Part shown: one piece after another, positions 22,820 to 35,710 of the stretch
Layout: every line of letters begins with the position of its first letter
Position numbering within the stretch: position 1 is the first letter of the stretch
Source of the DNA: Paulownia fortunei
Taxonomy: Eukaryota; Streptophyta; Magnoliopsida; Lamiales; Paulowniaceae
Length of the DNA stretch: 64,000 nt
NCBI GenBank assembly: GCA_019321725.1
Contig: JAGSPU010000277.1
Coordinates: 39,763-103,762 of the forward strand
Direction of reading: 5' to 3'
The notes under the pieces: generated by a model
Seen by the model: the letters and a program-made list of their open reading frames with translations, nothing else
Databases searched by the model: none
What the model was told of the DNA's origin: nothing
Translations under genes and position numbers: made by a program

Positions 22820-23690
22820 AAAATCATAATGGATAAGAGCTATAAGTTTTTGGTACAGCCACAATGGAGATTAAATCCAATAATGCAAGAGGTGGTGAAA
22901 GTAGAAACTATCAACCTTCTTGATGTAGGTATTATTCATCCCATCTCGGGTAATAAGTACAATGTGTAAATACCATGGTTCATAGTACCTACATTGTGTG
23001 CCTAAAAAGAAAGGTATGACAGTCATTCAAAATGATTATAATGAGTTAATACCCACTAGAACAATCACGGGTTGCAGAGTGTGTATGGATTATCAAAAGT
23101 TGAATGATGCTACAAAAAAAGACCACTTCCCCCTTCCCTTTATTGATCAAATATTCGAGAGGCTTGTGGGGTATGAGTTGTGTTGCTTTCTTAATGGATA
23201 GTCGAGTTATAACCAAATAGCTATAGCTCCTAAGGATCAAGAGAAAACTACATTCACTTGTCGTTATAGCATGTTTGCATTTAAGAGAATACCGTTTAGT
23301 TTGTGTAATGCTCCTACAAATTTTCAAAGATGCATGATGGTTATTTTTAAAGACATGGTTGAATAATTTCTCAAGATTTTCATAGATAACTTCTCGATAT
23401 TGGATCTTCATTTGATTTTTTTATCTAATCTTAATTTGGTGTTGGCCAGATGTGAGGAGACCAATCTTATTTTGAATTGGGAGAAATGCCATTTCATGGT
23501 GCAAGAAGGGATAGTGCTTGGTCATAAAATATCACATAAGGGGATTCAAGTGTATAGGGACAAGGTTGAGGTAATAGAGAAGTTTTCCTCTCCTACATCG
23601 ATGAAAATAGTGAAGAGTTTCTTCGGCCATGCCGAGTTTTACCACCGGTTTATCAAGGACTTTTCTAAACTTGCTTAATCTCTTTTAAAT
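22820..23690 (+). pseudogene. Athila reverse transcriptase remnant
   Basis: Frames 22998-23201 and 23400-23678 hold the blocks H-F-P-L-P-F-I-D-Q-I-F and W-E-K-C-H-F-M-V. A K-D-Q-E-K-T-T-F-T-C block lies between them. The catalytic box reads F-I-D-N-F-S-I (about 23379-23399) with Asn for the second Asp, as in the other plus-strand copy. Stops at 23200 and 23365 and a frameshift at about 23400 inactivate it. Confidence 0.75.
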
Positions 23691-24180
23691 CTTTTAGTTA
23701 AGGATACACTATATGATTTTAATGATGATTGCTTGTAGGCATTCAAGACTTTAAATGAGAGACTAATCACTGCACCTATTATGGCAGCACCCAATTGGAA
23801 CTTACCCTTTGAACTTGTGTGCGACGCAGGTGACATAGTTGTTAGGGTGGTGTTTGGGTAAAGAAAGAACAAGGCATTTTAAACTATTTACTACGCTAGT
23901 TGTACTTTGAGTGGAACACGACAAAATTATGCCACAATTGAAAAAGAACTTCTAGTGGTAATATTTGCATTTGATAAGTTCCATTCATACCTTGTTTTAC
24001 CAAAAGTGATTGTTTACACGGACCACTCCGCACTTATATATCTACTTGCAAAGAAAGATGCATAATCGAGGTTGATTAGATGGATTCTTTTGTTGCAAGA
24101 ATTTGACCTTGAAGTTAGAGATAAGAAAAGTGTGGAGAATGTTGTAGTGGATCACTTTTCTATAATATAGAGTCCTCACA
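23691..24180 (+). pseudogene. Athila RNase H remnant
   Basis: C-D-A-G-D, Y-A-T-I-E-K-E-L-L and T-D-H-S-A-L motifs appear in one frame, broken by stops at about 23738, 23861, 23881 and 24064. The domain order matches the first plus-strand Athila copy. Confidence 0.65.
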
Positions 24181-24399
24181 TTGAGCATGTGGATATTCCC
24201 ATTGGTGAAAACTTTTTGGATGAACAATTGTAGGCTATTACATCACCTTCTTAGTTTGCAGAATTTGCTAACTATGTTGCGATAGGAGCCCTCCCCCCAG
24301 ATATTTCTTTTTATCAATAGAAAAAGTTCTTATCCAATATCAACATTATGTGTGGGAGGAACATTTTTGTTTAAAGTTTGTGCCAACAGTATTGTGCGA

Positions 24400-25500
24400 C
24401 GATGTGTGCCTAGAGAGGAGATGCATTCTATTTTTCACCATTATCACGACTGGGAGGTAGGTGGTCACTTTGGTCCCACAAAGACAATGGTTTAATTTTT
24501 ATTGGCCTACTTTTTTTAAAGATACATATGCATATGTTGCTTCATGTGAAAGGTTCCAAAGAATAGATAAGATTTCTAGAAAGCATAAAATGCCTTTAAA
24601 CAACATTCTTGAATGTGAATTATTTGATGTTTAGGGGTATTGATTTTATTGGGTCATTTCCTAGTTCTTACTCTAATAGATATATACTTGTTGTAGATTA
24701 TATGTCTAAGTGGGTAGAGGTGGAAGAACTGAGAACTAATGATGCTAGGGTTGTTATGTTTTTTAAATAACACATTTTCACTAGATTTGGTACCCGTAGG
24801 GCTATCATTAGTGATGGTGGTACACATTTTTGCAATAAACAATTTGAAACACTTTTAAGCAAATATGGTATCACCCATAAATTTGCTACTCCCTATCACC
24901 CTTAAACAAGTGGACAAGTAGAATTATCTAATAGGGGGAAATTAAATGAATTTTGAAATAAACAGTAAGCTTGACCAGGAAAGATTAGGCATTGCACCTT
25001 GGTGACACTTTATGGGCTTCTAAGACCACATACAAAACACCTATTAGCATGTCTCCATTTAGGTGGGGTTCGTGGTAAAGCATGTCATCTACCTATTGAG
25101 CTTGAACACAGTGAGTATTGGGCTACAAGAATTCTTAACTTTCATATGAAATCTGTAGGGAAAAACAGGTTGCTCCAATTGAATAAGATGAAAGAATTCT
25201 GGCATCAAGCATATGAAAATGCCAAGTTATACAAGGACAAGACAAATGATGGAATGACAAGTGCACCGCCAAGAGGAACTTTACCGAGAGGGACGCAATG
25301 CTATTACATGATTCAAAGATGCAGCTCTTTCCAAGCAAGCTAAAGTCTAAATGGTCCGGGCCCTTTAAAGTAACTAAAGTCTTTCCTCTGGATTCATTGA
25401 GGTGATCACTCTGATGAACAACACCTTCAAGGTCAATGGGCAAAGATTGAAATACTATTTAGGAGATGGTGTTGATCGACACATGACCACATTTTTCTTT
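24400..25500 (+). pseudogene. Athila integrase remnant
   Basis: The core is recognisable at G-I-D-F-I-G-S-F (about 24637) and I-S-D-G-G-T-H-F (about 24808), followed by the G-K-A-C-H-L-P segment (25075). The C-terminal frame 24999-25343 continues towards a G-P-F-K-V segment (25360) typical of the gypsy integrase tail. Frameshifts near 24500, 24630 and 25010 and several stops are present. Confidence 0.7.
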
Positions 25501-27126
25501 CGTTAACTTCCAATAGAGGCTCTATAGTTAAGCTAATGACTATAAATTAGAAATCTTTCTATCTCTCACTTTATTTACTTTGTTTTTGTTTTGTTTTTAT
25601 TTCTGTTGTTTTCTCCTGTGATCTTCTATTTAAACTCTTCTTAGTTACAGGTTCTCATCTCCTTGGTGATGTGTAGACTGTTATTGAACCTCCAAAGGAT
25701 GCATGTTTGTGGATGCACTTCTAATTGAGAGGGGGTAGTTTTGTCCCCATACTTTTTCTTGCTTTAAACATTGAGGATAATGTTTTATTTACATTTGGGG
25801 GTAAGAAGTATGTTTTGTGAAACTTAAGCCAGTTTTTCTTTTATTTTTATTGATGAATTATGTGTGAATTACATATCTTGTATGATGGAAGTCTGAGAAC
25901 AAGCATGTTTTTGTTGACAAACTTGAGTAAGTTCATGTTCAAGATTGAATTATTTATCTTGATGATTGATAGCCTGTGATGAAATTTAATTGATATTATA
26001 TAGAGTTTAGAGAAAGAAAGATTGCTAGTCTTGTAACATGGTGATTCTTGTGTGTAGTTAGTCTTTCTCATGAATGATGAATTCTCATTAACCACATTGT
26101 GTCAAAATCTTGTAAATTGCACGTTACTTGGTGTTAGATTTTGCTTTCAATAAGTCTTTTTGGTCATTATGATATGTTTTAGAACTTGTTTGATTACTTT
26201 TTGAGGCGAAATCCTATATAACTAGCAAACTTGGAAATGATTTATGCCATCTTTGACTCATTTGTGCCTTTCAAGCTTACCATGATAACATCATTATCAC
26301 TAGTTACCCTGTTGGGCCTTTTGCAATGAATGGCATGTGCAATACATATGAATGACCACCATTCGATTTTATTTCTTATAGCTCATTATACCTATCTTTT
26401 ATAGCCTGATAAACCATTAATTTTCCCCAATTGAGCCAAATGTGTGTCTTCTTATGCACGATTTCAGTTGTGGATCATGTGGAAATATCTTGGGCGTGGA
26501 AAAAATGCAATTAGGTGTATAAGCATGAAAGATGTGAAAAGTATTCATCACAACCTTTGGAGATAAAAATAAATAAGTTTTAGGGTTGTGAAAGCAAAAG
26601 AATATGAATTGAAGTTGTCCGTTTCAAAAAAAAAAGAAAAGAAAAAGAAAAAGAGTTGAAAAATAAAAGAAAAGAAAAGCATGAATCCCAAAAAAAAAAG
26701 AGAAGTGGGGTAGAGAAAAGAAATGAGGGGAGTGAAATCTTATGTGCAACACATTATGCTATCTTGCTTTGGTTTATCCTTACCTTTTCTTTGTAGCCAA
26801 TACCCAGGGCCTACGTTACAAGCTTAATGAAGTCATATTGATATAAGTTTGCTAGTGTCTACATTAGTGGATAAGGTGTAAGGAAAGCAAGCTATCGAAC
26901 ACCTAGAACTTCTTTGCTTCGATCATGAGAGTCAATGATTGTATAATTCACACTAAAAATGCATGCATGAAACCAGAATGTTACACCATAAACACGTCTA
27001 GAATTCATGACTAGATTAATAATATACAAGTTTTATAGTGTTAGTTGATTAACTTTATGAAAAACTTTTAGACTTGTGTGCAATATAAGTTATTGAGAAC
27101 AAGGAAAAGATAAGTTTTGGGGTAGT
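25501..27126 (+). other. Athila 3' non-coding region with polypurine tract
   Basis: About 1.6 kb without coding potential. An AAACATTGAGGATAATGTT segment (25767) and a T-rich/G-rich stretch are typical of the region after pol in this lineage. A purine-rich low-complexity block lies at 26620-26710. The end reads AGTTTTGGGGTAGT (27113-27126), the probable plus-strand priming tract, directly before the TGATAAG start of the LTR. Confidence 0.65.
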
Positions 27127-28722
27127 TGATAAGCTCATAATTCAACAAATTTGTCACACTTTCAATAGCATAAATTTCTCATATTATGGATAGATTTGTG
27201 CACTTATCTTTAAATGATTGTGTGTAGGTGAGTGTAGATGCAACATGGAGAAAATGAGCCAACAGAAGAAGAAATTGAAGAAAAAAAACTAAGGCAGCCA
27301 CTTCGTAGCGCAGAACTGGGCACCGCAACACCAAATAGAGGAAGAAAATTCAAAGTAAGCCATGTTGCACCATCGTGTAGGGCACTGCGGTGTTGGCCAA
27401 AACAAAGACAATGATGCCTTAGCACTGTGCAGGGTACAACAACGCCATCTGTGGATGAGATATCGTGTTGTGGCACCAGTTCCAGGCACCACAACACCAA
27501 CTGCTTAACAGAAAAAGATTCCCCAGCTCTTTATTGGCATCTTTCATGATATACATACTAGATACAACTCACACATCACCACCCATTTGATATGCTTGTA
27601 TATACACTATGTACACAACACACATCACACTTTACATCATACAATTCATCACCCACACACGCTATACACCTAAATTCTCACACATATTTTCTCTCCACCC
27701 AAAGCACACAATTCTCCACAATTCTACACACACTACACCAAGAACACTCACACCCCCATTGTCAATGAGCTTGGGATTTGAAGACAAGAAGAGGATGAAC
27801 TCCATTGGGCATTGAAGATTTCGAAGAATAAGTGAAGAATCACTTAGTGGTTGTAATCTTCTACTTTAAATTTTTCTTTCAATTTGTTTAGTTTTGAGAA
27901 ATTTGTAAAAACCATGATGTTGGGTGATAATTGATATTTGCTTTATTTCAATATGAACTAAACACTCTTTTTTCAAGGCTTGGAAGCCATTTCTATGAAT
28001 TTAAGAGTTGATATTATGCATATGGTATGGAGAATATTTTGATTTGTGATGAGCCTATACTATGTTCTTAATGCTTCTTGGGATTTGGCTAATTTTAAGA
28101 TAATCTTTATTGTTGTGATTGAGACAGGAAGATAGTGTTGCAATAAGTGTTTGTGTAGCGTATGTCATGGACTAGGTCGCTATAAAGATATACAATTTAG
28201 TACATGCGGCAGTCATAAACATGATTGTCGAAAGCTAGATGAAGTCACAAAGCTCAATGTAGTAGTTATAGACATGATTGTCGAAAGCTAGATGAAGTCA
28301 CAAAGCTCAATGTATTATTAGTTAGTTAACTCTGTTATAGGGATATAACTAGTTACTTTCTAGTGAGAGATTTGATATATCTCGAAAAAGAATATCAAAT
28401 ACATCCAAAATTCCGGCTATCAACCACGTACATATGAACTTCATAATGACATAGAAGGGTAATCCATGGCCTTGACATCTTTTCTATCTTGAATTATATC
28501 CCCTGCTCTCCTTGATCTTAATTATTTGTTGCTTTTGGTCTATTTGTTTGTTTAAGTTTTTAATCAACCAAGCAACTCTTTGATTTGGTTAAATATAGTT
28601 GGATAGTCTTGATACGATACTTGCACACACATTTCTTTATGACACGACAACCCTTCTTATCATATTCTATAATAAAACTTAACACCATACACTTGTTGTA
28701 GGATTTGTTTAAATCCACAACA
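27127..28722 (+). repeat. Athila 3' LTR
   Basis: It begins TGATAAGCTC right after the polypurine tract and ends near CCACAACA (28722; the end is placed by analogy with the LTR at 15408). It holds a GC-richer block of repeated GCACC/GGTGTTG words (27290-27505) able to form hairpins, and a 53-bp tandem duplication at 28214-28315. The minus-strand frames at 27210-27500 are produced by the GC-rich block and are not genes. Confidence 0.7.
28214..28315 (+). repeat. 53-bp tandem duplication
   Basis: ATGATTGTCGAAAGCTAGAT and the following ~25 bases occur at 28221 and again at 28274. They are nearly identical over about 45 bp. It is a recent local duplication within the Athila 3' LTR. Confidence 0.85.
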
Positions 28723-30599
28723 AAATCACAAAGGCCCTATATAAATAGAAAAACTTTCAAATCTTTCAAGGATCTATCTTAGACCAACCTAATCATTATA
28801 AAAATATATACGAGTTAATTCTAATAATTTCTCCATTTTTTATGATGAAAAAACTCTTGAGAAAAATAACAATTAATTCATGATTACAAGTGTGAAAAAA
28901 AATATGATTGATAATATTTTAAACTTTTATCCCATTCAATCATCAAATTTTACAATTTAAAACTGTATGTGACAATTACTACAGTCGTCATTGTTGCCTT
29001 CTTAGCCTATCTTCTATTGATCTTTTGTATTTGGCTCATAGTTTCTTATAGCTTCTGTACTTCAATGGCCATCACACTCTCCGTTGACGCTGAATGCCAA
29101 ACAGTCAGTAGTTGAGGGGAGAGAATATTTTAATCTTCCCCCCTGAGGAGAACCCTTCTCTTTTAAGGATTTACTTCTCAGCAACAGCTGCTTTCCTATG
29201 AGATCTGATTTGTTTATCTCTTTAAGGTTCAGAAGAAAATTTAGCTTCAATTTGGACTCCTATATCTCATTCTTCTTGAGAAAGGTCCTTGTTGTTCTCT
29301 ACTGCTATTTCGCCTTTTTGTCATCATTCTCGGAGTCCTAATGGGGGGTTGATGCTTTCCTATAGTGTCTTTCTTATCTCATAAGAATTTCTCCCATGTA
29401 CCTTACTATAGCTGAAGCTGAGGTTTGTGGGATTTTTATATATTAGACGGCTCTAGAGAACCTTATAGTGGATTTACTTTCTCTTCATAATGTCTTTCTT
29501 ATCTCTAAAATTATTGTGTGTCGATATCATTCTAAGCAAAGAAGGTCTAAAGATTTTTTGGGAATTCTACGTATCGAGTATTATTAGTAGTACATGGCTT
29601 TCAATCCTTTTACCCATGAGAGACCTCCTTTACGAGGATAAAAAATTATAGTTATTTCGTGGATTGAGAAACATCTACAATTATATTCTTTACGTGAATC
29701 GTCTTATGGTCTCTACCACTCATCTGAGATTAATCTCTACAAAATCTTCTTTTTTTCATCTTCTTCATTGTCACCTTCTTCTTTGACTATCAACAAGTGC
29801 TCTTTTCTTCTTTTTATTTCCTGGCTATCAATAGGTTCTTCTTCTCTTCTTCGCTAGCTTTGTTTTTTTGGTTTTTAGTAATGCCTAAAAGTTCAATATG
29901 GAATAGAGAAACTCATGAAAACACAAGACTGTTAGTAGCAAAAGTGTATCCTTGTGGAGAACACTAGAGAATGGATAATATTTATAAGTGTGAGTGCAGG
30001 TCTTATGATAAGATTTGAAAAGTTTTGAGAGATAAGAAAGGTTGAAAAGCATTTTCGCATAGAGAAAAGGTTTGTTTGCTTTTCAAATATGAGAAAAATA
30101 GGAATATGAATTACCCTATTTATAGCTGCAAAAAGATGTATATCTCTTCATCTCCCAATTAAATCTAAAAATATGAGTTTTCAAACAGACAAAATGGCTT
30201 TGACAACTAACATTAAATCCCACCATAATGGGTAGATGTCTACTGCTTACTGATGGTTAAAAATAATGATGATCGATGTAAAAATATGAGTAATTTGTAC
30301 TCTTCAATGAATAATGCTTTGAAAACATGGCCTCTATTTGTAAATGCATAAAATCCGTGAGGCTGGTTTTTAAAGAATAATTTTTAAAAAATAAACATAT
30401 CTGCTAATGAAAATAATTTTTGAGATGATTTTGACTCAATTGCCAATTGCACAGACCATACTTATAATAATAATCCAACAAATATATCTCCAATCCTAGT
30501 AATTGATTATCAGTTAAAATCTTTCCCTAAATCATCTATCTTTCCCCTAAATTGCATGCCCAAAGATTAAATATTCAAATCATGCATGTATGATTCTCG
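28723..30599. other. Stretch without identified genes
   Basis: No domain is readable in any frame. A TATATAAATAG box with flanking sequence at 28738-28830 resembles 37120-37210 in the same orientation. This hints that the two belong to copies of one copia LTR. The block at 30000-30130 contains a minus-strand TATAAATAGGG box. It is most likely LTR sequence around the minus-strand copia element. Confidence 0.4.
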
Positions 30600-32070
30600 T
30601 TATAAGAAGACAAACATAAAGTCATAAAGGGGTTTTGTCAAAATATCAGCTAATTAATTCTCAGTGTTAATATATTCTAATGATATATTCTTCTTTCCCA
30701 TATGGTCTGATGAAATAGTGTCTGATGTCAATGTGCTTTATTCTTGCGTGAAAGTATTGGGTTGTGTGTAATTATGATAGCACCTTGTATTATTGTAGTA
30801 GATTGGGCGTCAGCGTCACATCAATTCCATAGTCTCTTAATTATTAATGTATCTAGAACATTTGAGCACAACAACTCTTTACTGCAATATACTTAGCCTC
30901 TACCTTAGATATGGCTATAAAAGTTTGCTTTTTATTGAACCACGACACCAGTCAATTGCTTAACATTTGACATGTTTTGCTAGTGCTTTTACTGTGCATC
31001 AGAATTCCCAACAATATTAAAAGTAGAATCCTTAGGGTACTAAAGTTCACATTAAGTGTTCGCTTTAAGTACTTTAAAATTATTTTTCTAACATTACAGT
31101 GTGATTCCATAGGATCAGATTGAAAACGAGCACATATACCAACAGCAAACATTATATCAGGTCTATTGGCAGTTAAGTAAATTAGTGAGCTAATCAAACC
31201 TTGATAATGGTTAAATCCACAGATTTACCATTTATGTCATTGTCAAGCTTGGTGGATGTTCCTATAAGAGCCTTTGCTACAGTGCAGATATCTAGTCCAA
31301 ATTTCTTCAGGATTTTTTTAGGATATCCTAGTATACTTGCTTGATTGATAAATACTCCTTCACTCAGCTGCTTGACTTGCAGTTCAAGGAAAAAGTTTAG
31401 CTCACCCATCATACTCATTGAAGATTTTGTCTAAATCAGCTTTAAAAGTTCTCACAACTTTTTTGTTAGTAAAGCCAAAGATGATTACATCAACCTAAAC
31501 TTGTACAAGTAAAATATCTGACTCATGTTGTAATTTAAATAAAGTTGTGTCTACTTTACTTTTGGTAACCCATTCTGTATAAAAAAATTGGGATGATGTT
31601 TCATACCAGGCTCATAGTTCTTCCATTAATCGATAAAGTGCTTTGTCAAGTTTGTAGACCAAATCTATTAGAGAGTTGCTTGAAAATCCCAGAGGTTGTT
31701 CCACGTACACCTCTTCTTGCAACTTTCCATTTTGACGTCCATTTGATAGACTATGAAGTCATTGTAAGCTACATAAGCGAGGAAAATTATAAAGTTTTTA
31801 TAAGTTGCATAAGCGAGGAAAATTCTAGTTGCTTCTAACCTATTTCCATAGGAGCAAGTATTTCATCAAAATCTATTCCTTGTTCATGTGAATACCCTTT
31901 TGTAACTAATCTCCCTTTATTTCTTGTTACAACGCCTTGTTCATCCATCTTGTTTTGAAAGATCCACTTAGTTCCAATAACTCCTTGATAAGTTGGCCTA
32001 GGAACAAGTGTCCAAACTTTATTTCTTTCAAATTAGTTTTGTTCTTCTTGCATTGCTTCTATCCAGCCTG
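30600..32070 (-). pseudogene. Copia reverse transcriptase and RNase H remnant
   Basis: Near 31930-31890 it shows S-H-E-Q-G-I-D-F-D-E, the copia RT lead-in. Frame 31194-31418 starts M-S-M-M-G-E-L-N-F-F-L, and frame 30952-31197 has S-L-I-Y-L-T-A-N-R-P-D-I-M-F-A-V. Both are strongly conserved copia blocks that follow the catalytic Y-V-D-D box. The box itself is not intact. N-L-A-D-I-L-T-K-P-L-like sequence closes the domain. Confidence 0.75.
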
Positions 32071-32399
32071 GATTGCCTATAGCTTCTTCAATATTCTTAA
32101 GCTCTATTTGTGAAAGAAATGTAAGGAATATTGCTTCATTATGTGTTGTTTATCTGATTCTGACTCTTACAGTTTATGGTCTAATCACCAACTCTAGTGG
32201 ATGGTCTCTGATCCATCTTAGATCAAGTTGAAATAAGTTGATTGATCTTCTGGTGACTAGAATATTCTTTAAAAACATTGATCTATCATAATTGATTCAT
32301 TTGGTTGTGTGTCATCTTATTCACTATCTGGATCTGTGTTGTTACTTGGAATGACATCCTCAAATTTTCCTCATTTAATCTTAGATTGCCCATCTTCAA

Positions 32400-33420
32400 A
32401 ATATCTCCATAGCTTGGTTTTGCTCCACTTTCTGTAGTTATCTAACTTGTTATGATGTGATCTTGATTGTCTTTCTTGTCAATGATAACACAGATAGATT
32501 TTCCACTACTAAGGATTTTTTTTAAAAGACCCTGTAAGCCTCGCAAGCAGCAGCATAGCTTAGGAATACTTCTTTGTCTGTTTTGCATCTATTACATGGA
32601 TTTTTTTCTTTCCGTTGTTATAGATGTGGCACTTGCATCCAAATATATGGAAGTTGGAGATATTTAGCTTTCTTCATTTCCATAACTCATACAGTTGTTG
32701 TGTTGCTTGTTGATCATGCACTGATTATGAGTGTAGCAACCTATATTTGTTGCCTCATCCCAAAATCTCTTTGGAGTTTTGATTCGTTCAATATCGTTTG
32801 CACTGTTTCCCTAAGAGTTCTAATCCATCTCTCAACTACTCTATTTTGTTAAGGATTTATGGTTGCTAAGTGCTCATGCCTGATGTTGTTTTCAATATAA
32901 TATTTCTCCATTCTACTGTTTTTGAATTCAATACCTCTGTCTGATTTGATGCATACAATGGCTTGGCCTTTCTCTAGCTGAATTTTCTTCGGTAGTTCAG
33001 TTAGCTTGTTTCATATCTGATCATTGCGCTGTATAAATACACCCAAGTGAATTTGGTGTAGTTATCCACGACCATAATGTTAACTTTTAGTCACTAAAAC
33101 TGACTGTCTACACTAGTTTAAATAGATCCATATGGAGTAGTTTAAGACTGTAGTGGTTAACAGATGCTTCTTGCTTTTAAACGTTAATTTGATTTGTTTA
33201 CCAAGTTGGCAAGCTTGACACACTCTGTTCTCCTGATGTGTTCTGCTAGGAAGTCCTTCCACTAATCCATGTTTAAAGAGCTTTGCAATTGCCTTGAAGT
33301 TGATATGGTTTAGGCATTTATGCCATAACCAACCCTGTTCTGAAGTATATGATAACATCCAATCAACTTAATAGATATTGCCTTTTCTAACTTTTGTGAG
33401 TTTGATCTAACCAGATTTAT
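32400..33420 (-). pseudogene. Copia GAG-pre-integrase and integrase remnant
   Basis: Frame 33113-33358 contains L-W-H-K-C-L-N-H-I-N-F and C-Q-A-C-Q-L-G-K-Q, the HHCC zinc-binding module at the start of copia integrase. The catalytic core downstream (to about 32400) is scrambled by frameshifts. Confidence 0.75.
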
Positions 33421-34449
33421 TATCTCTAACTGTGCAATTATTATTGGAAGATTCTACTGTGTGACCTTTGTCACAGAGTTAACTAATGCTAAACAAATTG
33501 TACTTGAGCTCTTTAACATAAGATACATCAGCAATAGATATGTTATATGTGTATGCTTTACCTATCCCCTTGGTTTTTTCTTTAGGGTTATCTCCAAATA
33601 CCATATTGAAGCCTAGATTGCTTTGAATTTTGTTAATAAGTTTCTATCTCCAGTTATGTACCTTGAGCAACCATTGCCAATGTACCATAGAGGAGAATTG
33701 TTGACAGACCTATAGATAGGCAATTAAGCTTTAAGTACCCATTTCATTTTGGGTCATTCTGGGTTATTTCTCTTAGGAACCTATAATTGTTTGACCTTCT
33801 TTCTTGAAGGGTCAACTTTTCTAAGCTTCTTATGCACAAATGATTTATGATTATGCAAACGAGCATTCCTTTGGTGCATTATATGCCTCACATATAAATA
33901 GTATATGTTAGCAGAAGTGATGCATGTGTGCAGATGTGTGATGAGGTTTGTGCACATTAAACTCATGCAATCTATGTTGTGTAGTTGTATGGTACAGATC
34001 ATATCTAGTGGTTAGGTGATCTTTTGTCCTTTTGTGAGGTTTGTCTCTTTTATCATTAAATCCTCACAGCTTTTGAGTCATGTGGGATGGCTCAACATGG
34101 GATATTATATATTATTCATGCCTAAAATCTAGTTCCCCTTAAGCCCTTTGCCCTATAGCCGACTGACCTTAGGACTTTGAACTTTGGGCATCCTAGATCT
34201 GGCTTGTTGCTTCTTTTCCATGTATCCCTCCCCTCATCTAATGATTTTCCTAGATTCAAGCCTTCTTAACATCTGGCGGTAATCTAGGCTCTAAGTTTGC
34301 TTGCTTGCAATTAACTTAGCTTCATTTTCTCTTATAAGTGTGATATCTAGTTTTAGCTGAGAAATTTCTACGCTGAGAATATTACTCATTTATGCAGCCT
34401 TATTGAATTTTCAACTTAGCTTGGAGAGCCTTGTGCTCTTGAGCTTTTG

Positions 34450-35600
34450 GTTTTCTATCGTGGAAATGTGTGCTTCCTAGTAATGGAATAAAGATCATGC
34501 ATGCATTCTTGAAAAGTTTCATACAAATCCTCATGTAGTAAGTGGTTAAGAAAAGAAAGAGTTACCTTGTTGATCTTTGATGTAGATTCGATTGTATCAT
34601 TTACCAATAAGCATATCAACACTTCTTCCTCTGTATCACTGTAGTTGTCACTTGAGGATTCAAACTCCAATTTTGTTGATCGTTGTTGCCTTTTGCTTCA
34701 ACAAACTAAGATTTCTTCATTCTTTCTAGATTTTCTTTCTCTTCATGCTTTTTTTTCCTCTTCAGTGTACTTCTGTACAGAAGGATACCTATATTCTCAA
34801 GCAAAATATCTTGGTTTCCTACAGTTATATTCCGAGTTAGTGAATAGTTAATTTTCATTCTTGTTATCACTAACCTAGTTTTGTAGCTATCTTTTGAGTG
34901 TAGATGGTTGTACTTTGCTCTTGAGGATCTTTTTCATAAACCTTCAAATATTATTCATCTGTAAGGCCATTAACCTATCATCCATTGGATCGATAACTTA
35001 TTCATGGTGACCTGTGGCTACTAGTGCAGTTATCCTTTAACCTGATGTAGTGGCCTCCTTCTTTGTTCTTCTCCCTATTTCCAATTCATAAGTTTTGAGG
35101 TTCGAGGAGAATTCATAGAGGGACATTTTTAAGAGATCCTTCGACTATCTCGTTGCCACTATTTTTATATCCTGCTCCTTTTGGAGTCCTCTATTCCCAT
35201 TTAAATCCCTCACCTTACTGGTGTATTCTTTGCCAAGAGCGGTGAGTTCACTTATGAGAGTGGTGGGTCATTCATCCATCTCATCCAAGGTTTCACCTGG
35301 CTTCAACTTGAGATTTTCAAACTTTAGATTACCGAGAAAAACTTTGAACATGGCCTTATCAAGAGTTTTGAACAAGATGTCTTTGGCCATGTTGTCAAGA
35401 CTGGCTTTCTTCTTTTCTGTGGGAGTCTATTATGCTTTGGTTCTATGATGAGTTTGTTTCCACCAGATGCATCGACCTTCGTGATTTGTAATGGACCTTC
35501 TTATAACACAGTCAACATGTCATCATCTAAAGTTGATAGATGTGCCAACATACTTATCTTCGAATCATAATATTCATCAATAGAAATATTGAAAGTCTAG
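34450..35600 (-). pseudogene. Copia gag remnant
   Basis: Frame 34455-34670 is acidic and Ser-rich (E-S-S-S-D-N-Y-S-D-T-E-E-E), as in the region after the gag zinc knuckle of SIRE/Tork-type elements. A decayed C-R-K-P-R-Y-F-A knuckle lies near 34800. The gag core extends to about 35600 in broken frames. Confidence 0.6.
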
Positions 35601-35710
35601 ATATGCTATCAATTTTCTTTATGCTGAAAATATGAGTATAAGTTTAACAAAAATAGATTTGACTCAAATCATGAGATTTGGAAAACAAAACAAGAGTTTT
35701 CAAATGTTAA

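Larger units (their letters stand above)
20491..28722 (+). mobile_element. Second plus-strand Athila-type element, 5' truncated
   Basis: A partial LTR (20491-20821) is joined directly to mid-gag. Protease, RT, RNase H, integrase, a long 3' non-coding region, a polypurine tract and a 3' LTR (27127-28722) follow in order. The LTR fragment matches 27691-27920 inside the 3' LTR, so both belong to one family, different from the LTR at 13833. PBS, leader and N-terminal gag are deleted. Stops are frequent throughout. Confidence 0.8.

Noticed and set aside
15490..25500. Possible endogenous pararetrovirus or envelope-bearing retrovirus
   Set aside because: Domain order, LTRs and tRNA-Asp PBS fit Athila-type gypsy elements; I see no movement protein and no recognisable envelope-like frame after pol.
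27210..27500. Cys/Ser-rich minus-strand frames that look like a small secreted protein
   Set aside because: Produced by the GC-richer repeat block in an Athila LTR; no signal peptide, no conserved partner.
32467..32852. Plus-strand hydrophobic frames resembling a small membrane protein
   Set aside because: Antisense to the copia integrase remnant; hydrophobicity follows from the AT-rich complement.
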